64,000 nucleotides of DNA from Clostridia bacterium (GCA_023228225.1 JALOBO010000008.1:1-64000); one strand, 5' to 3'. Counted from the stretch's first letter, positions 9,701 through 18,764 are shown. A program made the numbers and translations. Notes: generated by a model not told the origin, from the sequence alone.

Positions 9701-10281
9701 TCTGTAATTGTAAGCCCGCTGATAATATGCATATTACCATTAAATTGCCCACTAAAAGTTTCTAAAATTGGCCCGCCATTTGCTACCGAAGTATAACCGA
9801 TTGGATAAAATGCTATATTACTAATATCTAGATCTTTGATAAGTTGATAGCAAGCAGTAAGTGGCCACGCTACAATCCCATCAATGGATTTTCCAATTTT
9901 TAACAATTGAGTAACATTACTAATTATATAGGGATTAGATTGCGAACCATCGGCAATCTTTACAGTACAAGAAAAAGTAGGATAACTGGGATTGTTGGTT
10001 GTAAATACTATTGTATAAGTACCACCTGTCGTTGCAGTAAAAATATTAAGAACGCTATTATATGTTACGCCGGCTGGTAAAGTTAAAACTTCTATTACTG
10101 TGTCTAAATCTTCATTTTCTCTTGAAAAATCTACACTAAAAGATTCACCATCATTTACGGTTATTGATGCAGTTTCTAGTATTATTTTTTCCTTATTTTT
10201 AAATTCAAAAAAGAATTTGACGCCAACCGCTAATAACGCAACCAATACAATACTTAGAATAATAAATTTTTTCATTTTCAC
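6769..10281 (-). CDS. Secreted GLUG-repeat surface protein
   Basis: 1170 residues. An N-terminal hydrophobic segment (about residues 5-25) preceded by lysines is a signal peptide or membrane anchor. A cadherin or Ig-like module follows (LPAGVTYNSVLNIFTAT, about residues 60-110). The bulk (about 120-900) is GLUG-type repeats, recognised by many copies of GGIAGK, GGLVGY and GGIAGYNxG separated by 25-60 residues, predicted to form a right-handed beta solenoid. The last 220 residues are a different, unrecognised globular domain ending in a Pro-rich tail. No LPxTG sorting motif is seen. It is the last gene of a minus-strand cluster and its product probably works outside the cell, in adhesion or matrix binding. 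It is separated from the previous gene by 137 bases with palindromes and its own -10 box. Confidence 0.85.
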   Translation of the reverse strand: MKMKKFIILSIVLVALLAVGVKFFFEFKNKEKIILETASITVNDGESFSVDFSRENEDLDTVIEVLTLPAGVTYNSVLNIFTATTGGTYTIVFTTNNPSYPTFSCTVKIADGSQSNPYIISNVTQLLKIGKSIDGIVAWPLTACYQLIKDLDISNIAFYPIGYTSVANGGPILETFSGQFNGNMHIISGLTITENDTENLTSAGLFCSLSTGAKITKLHLTNVNINGSFAYAGAFTGINYGNIERSSAMGDITSTFAGACVGGIAGKNETKIIEESYDGVARIDRVSSTVNIDLTGDALSYAGGITGYNLGGIVINSYSSNNTINIFNESSYIGGISGVNEYIASGTLFLDATIKNTYSSTYLLGQTAESTFAGVVIGTNINHPYAEQGNQTALYVNRISGNYYNNEVNIGLTGIGNLSDYDDEDTEDWYYSYFTVQGKTSTELKDTNSYISYRNNLNTIIYWNFVKVWSINNANNNGFPTLKYTGQTVADDIQTLKLANSIVSISDLNAIRQNLDGDYVLIEELDLTGINWVPIGTKTKPFTGTFYVESEGKIKNLTITNYYEYAGFFGYVGEGAVIDGLIIENVNICSGANAGAIAGAIESAIVTNSAVIGATGNNITESVIETQYVIPVSGYYNVGGLIGYANSSTIGGQDLYEGCYVDNVKIMIPMVNKTVSVGGLVGYTSDTTSVIKCYTKTNITFLVGRSASTSTQYIGGLVGQSNGIIESCYTLAGYVIQNYNILAGYAGGLVGYQTGGIISYSFAEASVTGHYVGGIAGKLSGKLYESYSNNEISAYRGGGLVGFFSMASALIANCYTVSNMYTMDGASEISGIYAVTDSANYVEYTLVISVMNTSAGGTSYLYTNSSIYSNVTKNASEKNRFSNVVYNDGITYGQGISDKFIINWNELTTGISDEIFVEWTTFNSLSFSDEKWWCISGMYPTLIATIVKDGEMINGSFTSADFDSAKAKVIAAGIDIFNSTTGDIDKTKLIAKIFEITQEFECTNSEIAALFANFIRVHEENVINGMPVLTLTCLNIEYVNETTINSSFIFKADIKRFPVIGGLLVFLNTLPKYMYITISMQATLVGDIITATNVEAHIKKTDRFTEEELMPQLYDLLKVDGYEGLKTLFANNTNSYLKSALEQTNVDIKFTPTGMRVIPLPPIVDPVPEE

Positions 10282-10320
10282 TTATCCAATAAATTTTTTC
10301 TTACGATAATATTAATTCAA

Positions 10321-10364
10321 ATATCGTTTTTACGATATCAATATGCTATTGATATTTTATTATA
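10321..10364 (-). promoter_or_regulatory. Overlapping palindromes at the promoter of the secreted GLUG gene
   Basis: A perfect -10 TATAAT on the minus strand (10359-10364) is followed at the expected transcription start by two perfect inverted repeats. One has 9-base arms at 10335-10343 and 10347-10355 (ATATCAATA / TATTGATAT); the other has 7-base arms at 10321-10327 and 10332-10338 (ATATCGT / ACGATAT). They share four bases, so only one could fold at a time in RNA. They look like a double operator or a small RNA switch; no regulator is known. A matching -35 box was not found. Confidence 0.5.
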
Positions 10365-10418
10365 TCATTAAATATTTTTTTTTACTAGATATTTTAACTA
10401 AAATGTTATATTTTTATT

Positions 10419-12629
10419 TTACTGTAAATTTGGTGTATCATTTGCTACATCTACAAATTCTTCTCCAAGCGTAGCGGATAATGTGTACATATTAGCTAGC
10501 GCAGTGTATTTTGTTGTTCCGGTATCTGTGGAAAAAATCAAACCAGTTACAACAGCACTAATTCCAAACTGTGCATCGCCCAAATCAAGATATAACCAAT
10601 GGCAATTTGTAACTTCATAAATGCCAGAAATACAACGCCCCAATATTCCACCAACATTATCACCTGTTGTACCAATATTAACTTCGGCTGTATTATAGCA
10701 ATTTAAAATAGTTCCGATCAGTTTACCCGCTATTCCGCCAGCAACCGAAATAACAAATGTATTATCGGTGTGCGAAGCATTAATAGTACCTTTATTGTAC
10801 GAATTTGTAATAGTGGCCGACCAATATGAATAATTATTTGTATCGCCTGCATAGGCCACTATTCCACCCGCATAAGCACTTGTGCCATATGCTTGTGATA
10901 TAATATTCCCTAAATTATATGTACGATTAATTATTCCTATACTATAAGCGACTATTCCACCAGCAAAACTCACATTATTATCTGCTGACGAAACGACAGT
11001 TGATTGTGCACTAATTATTCCCGTATTATAACAATCGCTTACCGAACTTGTGGTTGTAACTATTTGCCCCACAATTCCACCAGCAAGAACGCTACAAGAT
11101 GTAGATATCGCTGTAATATTTACAGTATTTTTACTATATGTAATTTGTGCATCTTCTATATTTGTTGTACTAATTCCACCAGCAATAACTGACCAGTTGG
11201 TATCTGAAAATTCATTATTTATGTTAATTATTCCGTTATTTACTGCGTTTATTATTTCGCCTGCATTAACGCCTACTATTCCACCAAAATCGGCGTTACC
11301 TGAAAGAGTGGCATCATTTATTACATTTTCTATCAGACCCTCATTATAACCGGCTATTCCACCTATCGTGCAATCATTTACGCTATCGCACTGCATAGAT
11401 ATTGAGCCTTGACCGGCAGAATTACTAATTACTCCGCCAGCTTTATTAATACCGACAAGTCCGCCATAATATAAATTATCCGCAAAACTTTCGGATAACA
11501 CCACATTGTTTATTGCAACACAATTATCAATTGTTCCATAGTTTTGTGTGGCAAAAGTGCCTACATATCCAACAGCAAAATTGCTAAAAGTTATGTTAGC
11601 CGAAATTGTAAGGTTTTCAATAATTCCGTTTTCGTTAAGTATATTAAATAAACATGGTAATGATGAAGTAGAAAATAATATTGTATTACTATTGCCATTA
11701 AGCGTACCCGAAAAACTATTAATAGGTGTCCAAGCACCGGTAATATTTAAATCAGTAGTTAATAAATAGCACCCACTTTGCCCGTTAAGATAATTTAATC
11801 GGTTAACATTAGAAATTTCATAAGGCTCGGTCTCAGTGCCATATCCAAAATATTCCCAGCCGGCATAAAGAGTAATTTTTGATGTATAATAATTTTCGGA
11901 ATTAACCGCATTTAAACAACTTTCATCTAAATACCAGCCGTTAAACAAGTACCCTGTTTTAGAGGGCTCTGGCAAATCGTTTAGTTTACTAAACCTAAAA
12001 TGCCACTTGTTTTCTACTGTAAGACCGCCTAATGCATTAAAATTTATCGTAGTAAATAAGGCGAAGAAAGCACCCACAAGTACCGCCATACTACTTAAAA
12101 TTATTCCAAAAATAACTGATATCTTTTTGACTAATTTTAATAAATATTTCTTTTTTTGTTCTTTCGAACACACAAATGTAACAATATTTTGTTCTTCATT
12201 AAAAGAAATATCAAGTGCATATTCTTGTTTTGTTATTCTTAGTAATTCTTTAATTTTTTCTATGTTTTCGGGCAATATAATTTGTTTGTTTTGCTCAGTA
12301 AAATAAATAAATCCTTTAAAGTTGCCTTTAATAAGCATAAGTTCGTAAGGCTGTATGATATTTTTATTGTGTTCGTAAATAACCGAAAGCCTACCTTTTA
12401 CAATTTCTCTAAACTCGTTACGAACATTAAAATCATCAGGCATATCAATAAAATCTGTGTAATAAAATTCTGTAAAATATTTAATTAATTTTTTGCTATT
12501 AAATAATATTGCAATAGAAAGTAGCGGAAAAGCACCATATTTATATTGCAATATAGACTTATCTTTTTTTATTAACTTTTTTAATTTAAACAATTTATCT
12601 TGTCTAATTAAATCAACAATTTGCAACAT
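10419..12629 (-). CDS. Membrane-anchored InlB-repeat and GLUG-repeat protein with a cytoplasmic N-terminal domain
   Basis: The start at 12629 is chosen because AAAGGAAAT (12633-12641) precedes it; an upstream ATG at 12680 lies inside the previous gene. The 736-residue product has about 165 N-terminal residues that are helical, ankyrin-like in feel (pairs such as FPLLSIAILFNSKK) and presumably cytoplasmic. One membrane segment follows (about 170-194, VIFGIILSSMAVLVGAFFALF). Outside is an InlB B-type repeat (TGYLFNGWYLDESC...ITLYAGWEYFGYGTE, about 210-265), then GLUG repeats (GGLVGIN, GGIAGYNEG, GGIVGVN). The topology links an intracellular domain to an extracellular solenoid. It is third in the operon, 11 bases after the coiled-coil gene. 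Function unknown. Confidence 0.8.
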   Translation of the reverse strand: MLQIVDLIRQDKLFKLKKLIKKDKSILQYKYGAFPLLSIAILFNSKKLIKYFTEFYYTDFIDMPDDFNVRNEFREIVKGRLSVIYEHNKNIIQPYELMLIKGNFKGFIYFTEQNKQIILPENIEKIKELLRITKQEYALDISFNEEQNIVTFVCSKEQKKKYLLKLVKKISVIFGIILSSMAVLVGAFFALFTTINFNALGGLTVENKWHFRFSKLNDLPEPSKTGYLFNGWYLDESCLNAVNSENYYTSKITLYAGWEYFGYGTETEPYEISNVNRLNYLNGQSGCYLLTTDLNITGAWTPINSFSGTLNGNSNTILFSTSSLPCLFNILNENGIIENLTISANITFSNFAVGYVGTFATQNYGTIDNCVAINNVVLSESFADNLYYGGLVGINKAGGVISNSAGQGSISMQCDSVNDCTIGGIAGYNEGLIENVINDATLSGNADFGGIVGVNAGEIINAVNNGIININNEFSDTNWSVIAGGISTTNIEDAQITYSKNTVNITAISTSCSVLAGGIVGQIVTTTSSVSDCYNTGIISAQSTVVSSADNNVSFAGGIVAYSIGIINRTYNLGNIISQAYGTSAYAGGIVAYAGDTNNYSYWSATITNSYNKGTINASHTDNTFVISVAGGIAGKLIGTILNCYNTAEVNIGTTGDNVGGILGRCISGIYEVTNCHWLYLDLGDAQFGISAVVTGLIFSTDTGTTKYTALANMYTLSATLGEEFVDVANDTPNLQ

Positions 12630-12640
12630 TACATTTCCTT

Positions 12641-13345
12641 TTATTTTTTGCTCAACTTGACTTTTCTTTCTTCCGCCCATTTATCTAAAACATCGTATAA
12701 ATATTCCATTTGAAAAGTATTTTTATCTACCAATTTAGAAATTATAGTCTGTAATTCAACTTGCTGTTTTACAAGTTCTTCTAAATGTGTATTAGCGCTA
12801 TCTGCATTTTTTACAATACTAGACACATCTTTTAGCATATAATCAATTCTTGCATTATTTGTGTTAAATGCTTTTTTTACATCTTGTTCAAAAATAGTTT
12901 TTGTTTGCTCCATTTTTTGATTATATGATTCTAGCGTTGTTGTAATTTGTTTTAAGTCTAATTTATCTATTGTTTCATTTGTTTTACTTACACTATTTAA
13001 AATTGCTTGAACATTTTCATCAAAATTAATTAGTTTTTTAAAACTTGTGTTTAAATTTTCTATCTGCTCTGCGATAGGATTAATTAAACTTTCTAGTTTG
13101 TTAACTTTTTGAGAAAGCACGGTGATATCACCTACTAACAGTGTACCCTTGTCCACTAAATCATTCATTGCTTTTTCAATATTTTGCTTAGATTTAATAT
13201 CAATATTTAATTTTTCTAAACTTTCCTTAATTTGTTTGTATGCATGCATAAAATTAGTAAAATTTTCATTCACTGTTTCTATTACTTTTGTGTGATTTGT
13301 AAATTCTCCTATTAAATCTGCAATTTCTTTGGTGTTCTCTTCCAT
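12641..13345 (-). CDS. Coiled-coil protein of unknown function
   Basis: 234 residues, almost entirely heptad-like helix rich in Glu, Lys, Asn, Ile and Leu, with no signal peptide and no membrane segment. It resembles the helical shafts of methyl-accepting or apolipoprotein-like proteins but carries no recognised domain. AAAGGAG lies within the end of the upstream helicase gene, and only one base separates the helicase stop from this ATG, so the two are probably translationally coupled. It may bridge the cytoplasmic helicase and the membrane protein encoded downstream; that is inference from gene order only. Confidence 0.75.
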   Translation of the reverse strand: MEENTKEIADLIGEFTNHTKVIETVNENFTNFMHAYKQIKESLEKLNIDIKSKQNIEKAMNDLVDKGTLLVGDITVLSQKVNKLESLINPIAEQIENLNTSFKKLINFDENVQAILNSVSKTNETIDKLDLKQITTTLESYNQKMEQTKTIFEQDVKKAFNTNNARIDYMLKDVSSIVKNADSANTHLEELVKQQVELQTIISKLVDKNTFQMEYLYDVLDKWAEERKVKLSKK

Positions 13346-13346
13346 A

Positions 13347-15797
13347 TTAATTTAACTCCTTTAATAAAAATCCTATTTCACTAGATTTTGTAAATAAATT
13401 ATCATTTATATTTTTGTAATATGTTAAAAAGTGTTGTTTTATTTTTTCGCTGTGCGTGGTGGTGTATATTTTTAACATATTATTTATAGAAACCTCACTA
13501 GTGTTGCCACTATTTAACAGTTTCATAAAGTCCGCAAGTTCTTTTTGTCCCGCTCTTTCATAAAGCACACGAGCATCTAAGTATGCGCCCAAATCGCATA
13601 ATTTATCTGCTGAAATCAAATTATCGCCATTTTCTTTTAATTCAACATAAATTTCCGCTTTTTTTATATATATTTCATCTTTGATATAACTTTGTGCATA
13701 TGTTAATGCTCTTTCATAATCACCAGAGATAATTGCACTGTCAAATCTTTCTTTCCATTCAGTAAGTGCTAACTTTCTTAAATTAAACATATTTACAAGA
13801 ACTTGCGATTGCGTATTTTCTGTAAGTTGTACAAAATAGTCTTTGGTAAAAAAGTCTTTAATTATGGCATTTTCTTTACTTTCAATTATACACATATTTT
13901 GCTGTGTGCGAGTAAGTGCTACATAAAACAAATTAAAAATATATCTGAACTTTGAATTTGCATCAGCCTGTTTTTTGGAAAAATTTTCAAGTAATTCATT
14001 CCAGTCTTTTTCTTTACTAGAAAGTATATTATAAAGCACTACAAAATCTTTATCAAGCCCTTTAACTTCGGCAACAGTCATAATTTTTTTGCTTATATCG
14101 GGTAAATTGCTGTTTTTAATTAGAAGTGCTTTTTGATTAGAATCTGCCACAATTATGTCATAATTGTCTGCCTGTGAATTATATATTTTATATAAAATGT
14201 TATCATAGCGACAAAATGCAAGCCTGCTATTAACTTCTTTCCCAGAAGATTTTTCTATTATATCAAAATTGCTCCACTTACCGAGTTTTTCTTGCTTCAA
14301 TTTTGTAATGTCGTTAAGCATATTTACAATTTTTGTACTACTACGGTAATTTATTTTGAGTAAATTTTCAACCTTTTCCGCCCCTAATAAATCTTTAACG
14401 CGGTTAAAATCAAAATAATTTGGATTAACCATTTGATTAACATCTCCGGCACAAAATAAGATTTTTCCAATTTTTGTTAAATACAAAATTTGCAGTTCGC
14501 TTAAATCTTGAACTTCATCAATAATTAAATAATCATATTTTTTTGTAGATTTTTCTTTTAAAAGATTGTAGGCAATAATATTATTGTCGTACTTATTATT
14601 AGTTTTCAAAAACGCCAAATATTTTTGTGCGGTTTTATATATTATTTTTCGTTCTTTAATTGTGTAAACAGTATATTTTTCGTCTAGACTCAAATATTCT
14701 TCTTCACTTAATAAATAATCAGTTAATGTTTTCTTCCTTTCAAATTTTGGCATTAAGTAGCCAGATATTAGTCCGTAAATTTCTTTAAAAATTAATTCAT
14801 AACTAATTTTTATACTGTCTAATTCTGCTTTTAAATTATAATCTTTTCCGCAGTTGTATTTTTGAACAAAATCTTCAAAATATCGTTCATCAGCAAAGTC
14901 TTTACCATTATAGTTTTTACCATACAATTCACTAAATGTTTTAATTTCAATTTTATTTAAATTTTTTAAAACTAAAAATAACTCTTTAATAATTTCATCT
15001 TTTTTAGTTGCCTTTAATTCTACCCTTAACTCTTGCTTAATATACTCAACCAAATTTTCATATATAATGCCTTGCTCTAAGTTTTTAATGATTTTTTCTA
15101 TATTATCTGCAAGTAAAATCTTTTCTGAAACTGCTAAATTAACTAAATTGCTAGAAAATGTAACATATAATGCCGATTTACCTTGTACACAAAGTTTGCG
15201 AAATAATTCAATACAAATACTTGTTTTGCCACTACCCGCTACCCCATTAATAATTATTGATCGACTTGGTAGTTTAATTAAACTAGATTGTACTTCATCA
15301 AAATTTGGGGATAACCTAAATTCATCATTTGTGCCATTATACTTAAAAATTTTACCAAAATCAAAACTTTGTAATTGCTCATCAATATCTACATCAATTT
15401 TTAAATCATTTATCAACAACATTTCGGAGTGTTTTTCTATATTTTTTTGAATACGTTTAGCCTCTATGGCTTGCTTGTCGTGTGATGCTGTATACTTAAT
15501 GAAAATTAATGTATTTTTAAAATCAGGATTATCTTTTAAATTTGGTATGTCCGATGCATATACATAAGACATTCTATGCCCTTGTAATTTTGCGTAAATT
15601 TTATATATATTTTCAGCACTTCTTAATTTTTTTGAACTAAACTCTTTTAATGCTTCATAACCTTTATGATTACATTCATTAATTACATACTGAAAAAAAT
15701 CAATATCTTCTTTATATTTAGAATCAATTTTAAATGAATTAAGATATTTGATTTTTAATGCTGGATTATAATAATGCGTTGCTTGCTTAACTTTCAT
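13347..15797 (-). CDS. UvrD-like SF1 DNA helicase with N- and C-terminal extensions
   Basis: 816 residues. Walker A GVAGSGKTS sits at about 185-193, Walker B YLIIDEVQDLS at 423-433, the FYVALTRTQQN motif VI near residue 650, and the VAEVKGLDKDFVV motif precedes it, together typical of UvrD/Rep superfamily 1 helicases that translocate on single-stranded nucleic acid. The first 180 residues are not recognised. The last 120 or so are short helical pairs (RALTYAQSYIKDEIYIKKAEIY) that look TPR-like. It is the first gene of an operon with a coiled-coil protein and two GLUG surface proteins, unusual company for a repair helicase. AGAGGT precedes the ATG. The substrate is unknown. Confidence 0.88.
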   Translation of the reverse strand: MKVKQATHYYNPALKIKYLNSFKIDSKYKEDIDFFQYVINECNHKGYEALKEFSSKKLRSAENIYKIYAKLQGHRMSYVYASDIPNLKDNPDFKNTLIFIKYTASHDKQAIEAKRIQKNIEKHSEMLLINDLKIDVDIDEQLQSFDFGKIFKYNGTNDEFRLSPNFDEVQSSLIKLPSRSIIINGVAGSGKTSICIELFRKLCVQGKSALYVTFSSNLVNLAVSEKILLADNIEKIIKNLEQGIIYENLVEYIKQELRVELKATKKDEIIKELFLVLKNLNKIEIKTFSELYGKNYNGKDFADERYFEDFVQKYNCGKDYNLKAELDSIKISYELIFKEIYGLISGYLMPKFERKKTLTDYLLSEEEYLSLDEKYTVYTIKERKIIYKTAQKYLAFLKTNNKYDNNIIAYNLLKEKSTKKYDYLIIDEVQDLSELQILYLTKIGKILFCAGDVNQMVNPNYFDFNRVKDLLGAEKVENLLKINYRSSTKIVNMLNDITKLKQEKLGKWSNFDIIEKSSGKEVNSRLAFCRYDNILYKIYNSQADNYDIIVADSNQKALLIKNSNLPDISKKIMTVAEVKGLDKDFVVLYNILSSKEKDWNELLENFSKKQADANSKFRYIFNLFYVALTRTQQNMCIIESKENAIIKDFFTKDYFVQLTENTQSQVLVNMFNLRKLALTEWKERFDSAIISGDYERALTYAQSYIKDEIYIKKAEIYVELKENGDNLISADKLCDLGAYLDARVLYERAGQKELADFMKLLNSGNTSEVSINNMLKIYTTTHSEKIKQHFLTYYKNINDNLFTKSSEIGFLLKELN

Positions 15798-15835
15798 AGC
15801 ACCTCTAAAATATAATTATTAAATTAATTACAATA

Positions 15836-15864
15836 ATTATACCAAAATAGCCCGTTTTAAGCAA
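15836..15864 (-). promoter_or_regulatory. Promoter of the helicase operon
   Basis: Minus strand: -35 TTGCTT (15859-15864), 17-base spacer, -10 TATAAT (15836-15841). It probably drives all genes from 15797 down to 10419. The rest of the 310-base gap to 16108 is AT-rich and holds only the opposing promoter at 16031. Confidence 0.7.
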
Positions 15865-16030
15865 ACGATTACAAAGATATTTAGTAATTCTAAAATGTTC
15901 TTCAATTTTATTCATACATTTTTATTATGTTCTATGATAATAATAAATTAGGTATATATATTGTTTTGTTTAAATTAGCCAAAAGCATAAAGTCAAGATT
16001 ACAAAGTAAATAATAACATTATCAAATAAA

Positions 16031-16059
16031 TTGACATATATGTAGTAGAAACATATAAT
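16031..16059 (+). promoter_or_regulatory. Consensus sigma-A promoter of the repeat lipoprotein gene
   Basis: TTGACA (16031-16036) and TATAAT (16054-16059) are both perfect with a 17-base spacer. The ribosome site AAGGAGG (16095-16101) is also near perfect, so the gene is probably strongly expressed. Confidence 0.9.
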
Positions 16060-16107
16060 GTATTTACTTATTAGGGGATTAAAAAATATTAAAAAAGGAG
16101 GTTTTTT

Positions 16108-18114
16108 ATGAGACAATTTAAAAAAGTTATTCTGCTAGCATTTTTGCTTTGTGGAGCAACAGCATTTGTAGGTTGCAACGATGACAAAATTAAGCCTGAA
16201 ATTTTGGGTACAGCAAATTTTACTATTGAAGTAAATTCTAATGAACCAAATTGGCTAAACGGTGTAAGCGCCACTGATGATAAGGACGGCGATATTACTG
16301 TAAATATTGTAGTAGATGATTCAAATGTAATTCTTAATACTTTGGGAACTTATACTCTTACATATTGCGTAACGGACAGCAGTGATAATACAGAGAGTGT
16401 TACAGTAAATGTAAATGTGATTGATACCACAGATCCTGAAATTTTAGGGCTAGTAAATAGAACGGTGGAAGTAAATTCATCGCCAAATTGGCTGACAGGA
16501 ATAACCGCTACTGATAGTTATAATGGAAATTTAACTAGTAGTATTACAGTTGATGATTCTAATGTTAATTTAACTCTACTTGGAACATATCAACTTAATT
16601 TCACAGTAAAAGACAGCAGTGACAACGAAGTTACAGGAACGATTGATGTTATTGTTGTGGACACTACCGATCCAGTAATTTTAGGTGCTGTTGATTTACA
16701 AGTAGAGGCTAGGTCAACACCTAACTGGCTTACCGGCATCACTGCTTCTGATAATTATGATGGTAATTTAACGAGTAGCATTACAGTTGATAGTGAAACT
16801 GTTAACTTAAATTTACTCGGGACTTATACTCTAACTTATTCTGTTACTGATGAAAACGATAATGAGACAAATGTAGATGTAAATGTAGAAGTTGTATATC
16901 TTTTACCACAAACGCTTATTGATTTAGATGTTGCATTATTAACCGAATTAGTTGGCACAGCACCAACAGCCGAACAATTATTATTACTTGAATCCGCCAA
17001 TGTATTACGCTCCCAAAACTATGGCATGCTTTATATGCCAGGAATGGTCCTTGATGCTACTGGCGTGCAACAATACTATTATCGCACATTATCTACCGAA
17101 GAAATCCAATTAATTTTAGATTATGATAATTATTGGATTAACACACTATATTCTGGGACTTACGCTCCGGGACTTGATCAGTACGACATTCAACGAATTA
17201 TGTACTCATTTATTATTGGCAGAGAATTAACAACAGCAGAGGCTGATTCATTACCCATTATTTCTGCACTTCAAACAGAATATGAAGCCTCCTATGTAAG
17301 TGGCACAAATAGTGAATTTGGTAATGCTGGAATAGCAGAAATTGAAAGCGTTATTGCTCGCTCTTTAACAACCGAAGAAATAAATGCATTAACCACTCAA
17401 AATTCACTAAAAAATGCAATGATGAGTAATATGCTATTAATTATGATGACTTCGCAAGTTGGTGATGATCTAACACTTGAACAAATTGATGCTATTAAAT
17501 TAATTGGTGGTTATATTATCACATTAAGTAGTGGCGATGACGGTCTGCCTTCGGTAGAAGATGCACAAACTATTTTAGGTGTAACATTTACTAGTGAAGA
17601 AATTTCGGCATATGCAGTTGTAGTTGCAATAAACGATGAGATTATGTTTAATATGGTTCTTACGCAAGTTGAAACTCAAATTGGACGCGAAATGACCGAA
17701 TCAGAAATTGCCCAGTTACGTGTTTATGTGGTTGTGATGTTTGAGTATATGGCGGTTTATAGCGAAGGTTATGACCCAGAATTCCAAGATGCAACAGTAA
17801 ATATTATTGAAATAATAATTGGAAGAACACTAACGCAAGAAGAAGTTGATAGTTTAGAATTTATGAATACCATAATGTCAATTGCCATGATAGAAAATGC
17901 TATTGGCAGGTCTTTAACCGAAACCGAAAAAGTAGCAGTTCCTGTTATTAACGCATTAGAAATCGAGTACAATTCTTTATATGAATCCGGTGTTGATCCC
18001 GAAATGGAATCTGCTACGGATTTAGAAATTGAAACCGTATTAGGTAGAAGTTTAACCCAAACGGAACTTGATGCGCTTGTAATTTTTAGAGCAATCTTAG
18101 CTGAAATAGTATAA
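16108..18114 (+). CDS. Lipoprotein with three Ig-like domains and a novel GR-x-LT repeat region
   Basis: 668 residues. The signal peptide ends in a lipobox with Cys23 (AFVGCND), so the protein is predicted to be lipid-anchored outside the membrane. Three tandem DUF5011/HYR-like Ig modules follow (about 30-270), each containing a PNWLxGxxAxD motif and closing with a GTYxLTYxVxDxxDN strand. The C-terminal 380 residues contain about ten copies of hhGRxLTxxExxxL (for example IIGRELTTAEADSL, IIGRTLTQEEVDSL, VLGRSLTQTELDAL). Several copies are preceded by a second motif of the form YxSGxxxEF/M. I do not recognise this repeat. The composition is acidic and Met-rich in places. A binding or adhesive role is likely. 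A terminator follows. Confidence 0.85.
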   Translation: MRQFKKVILLAFLLCGATAFVGCNDDKIKPEILGTANFTIEVNSNEPNWLNGVSATDDKDGDITVNIVVDDSNVILNTLGTYTLTYCVTDSSDNTESVTVNVNVIDTTDPEILGLVNRTVEVNSSPNWLTGITATDSYNGNLTSSITVDDSNVNLTLLGTYQLNFTVKDSSDNEVTGTIDVIVVDTTDPVILGAVDLQVEARSTPNWLTGITASDNYDGNLTSSITVDSETVNLNLLGTYTLTYSVTDENDNETNVDVNVEVVYLLPQTLIDLDVALLTELVGTAPTAEQLLLLESANVLRSQNYGMLYMPGMVLDATGVQQYYYRTLSTEEIQLILDYDNYWINTLYSGTYAPGLDQYDIQRIMYSFIIGRELTTAEADSLPIISALQTEYEASYVSGTNSEFGNAGIAEIESVIARSLTTEEINALTTQNSLKNAMMSNMLLIMMTSQVGDDLTLEQIDAIKLIGGYIITLSSGDDGLPSVEDAQTILGVTFTSEEISAYAVVVAINDEIMFNMVLTQVETQIGREMTESEIAQLRVYVVVMFEYMAVYSEGYDPEFQDATVNIIEIIIGRTLTQEEVDSLEFMNTIMSIAMIENAIGRSLTETEKVAVPVINALEIEYNSLYESGVDPEMESATDLEIETVLGRSLTQTELDALVIFRAILAEIV

Positions 18115-18129
18115 TAATTTAACAACTTC

Positions 18130-18163
18130 AAAAAGGCTTTATGAATATACATAAGGCCTTTTT
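18130..18163 (+). terminator. Rho-independent terminator
   Basis: Stem AAAAAGGC-TTATG / CATAA-GCCTTTTT with a short AT loop and a T run, 15 bases after the lipoprotein stop. Confidence 0.8.
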
Positions 18164-18205
18164 GTTACATTAAATTGTATGTACTATAAAACGATTAAAA
18201 CAAAA

Positions 18206-18664
18206 TTACCGTTCAAGTTCGTTAATATCAAATTTTTTTGCAAGATGTTTTTTTATATCATAATTATAATAAATTTGCGTATCACTTTCGTTACATTTTT
18301 CAAAGCCAAATTTTTCGTGCAATTTTATTGATGCTTGATTAAATTTATAGCAGTTAGAAATTAAAAAATCCGCATTTTCTTTTACATGTTCTAAAAGTGC
18401 ATTAAGTAATTCCATACCCAGTCCTTTGCGCTGATATTCTTTTGCGATAACTATTTCCCTAATGTAATGTCTTCTAGCAAAAATAGACATTCCAATGTAT
18501 CCAATAATTTTGTTTTGCTCTATTGCTAAGATTTGATAATCAGATTGATTTATAGTACACTTGTTTGCAAAAATTCCACCATTAATTCTATGATTTTGCA
18601 TAAAAATGGAATGGCAATTCAAAAATTGTGGGTCAGTTAAATGTTTTGACACAATTATATTCAT
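18206..18664 (-). CDS. GNAT-family N-acetyltransferase
   Basis: 152 residues, standard GNAT size. Motif A with the acetyl-CoA pyrophosphate loop is clear: REIVIAKEYQRKGLGMELL (about residues 69-87). The C-terminal FYNxxGF-like segment appears as KLHEKFGFEKCN. It would transfer an acetyl group from acetyl-CoA to an amine; the substrate cannot be told. GGAG precedes the ATG. It is alone on the minus strand between two plus-strand genes. Confidence 0.85.
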   Translation of the reverse strand: MNIIVSKHLTDPQFLNCHSIFMQNHRINGGIFANKCTINQSDYQILAIEQNKIIGYIGMSIFARRHYIREIVIAKEYQRKGLGMELLNALLEHVKENADFLISNCYKFNQASIKLHEKFGFEKCNESDTQIYYNYDIKKHLAKKFDINELER

Positions 18665-18734
18665 AATATACTCCTATTTTTCAACTACAACTACAATATG
18701 CTTACTTTAAAAATTTAGTGCTAATATTTAAAAA

Positions 18735-18764
18735 GTAACAAAATGATTGCTTTTGTGATATAAT
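18735..18764 (+). promoter_or_regulatory. Likely promoter of rdgB
   Basis: -10 TATAAT (18759-18764) is perfect. The best -35 is GTAACA (18735-18740) with 18 bases between, a moderate match. Confidence 0.5.
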
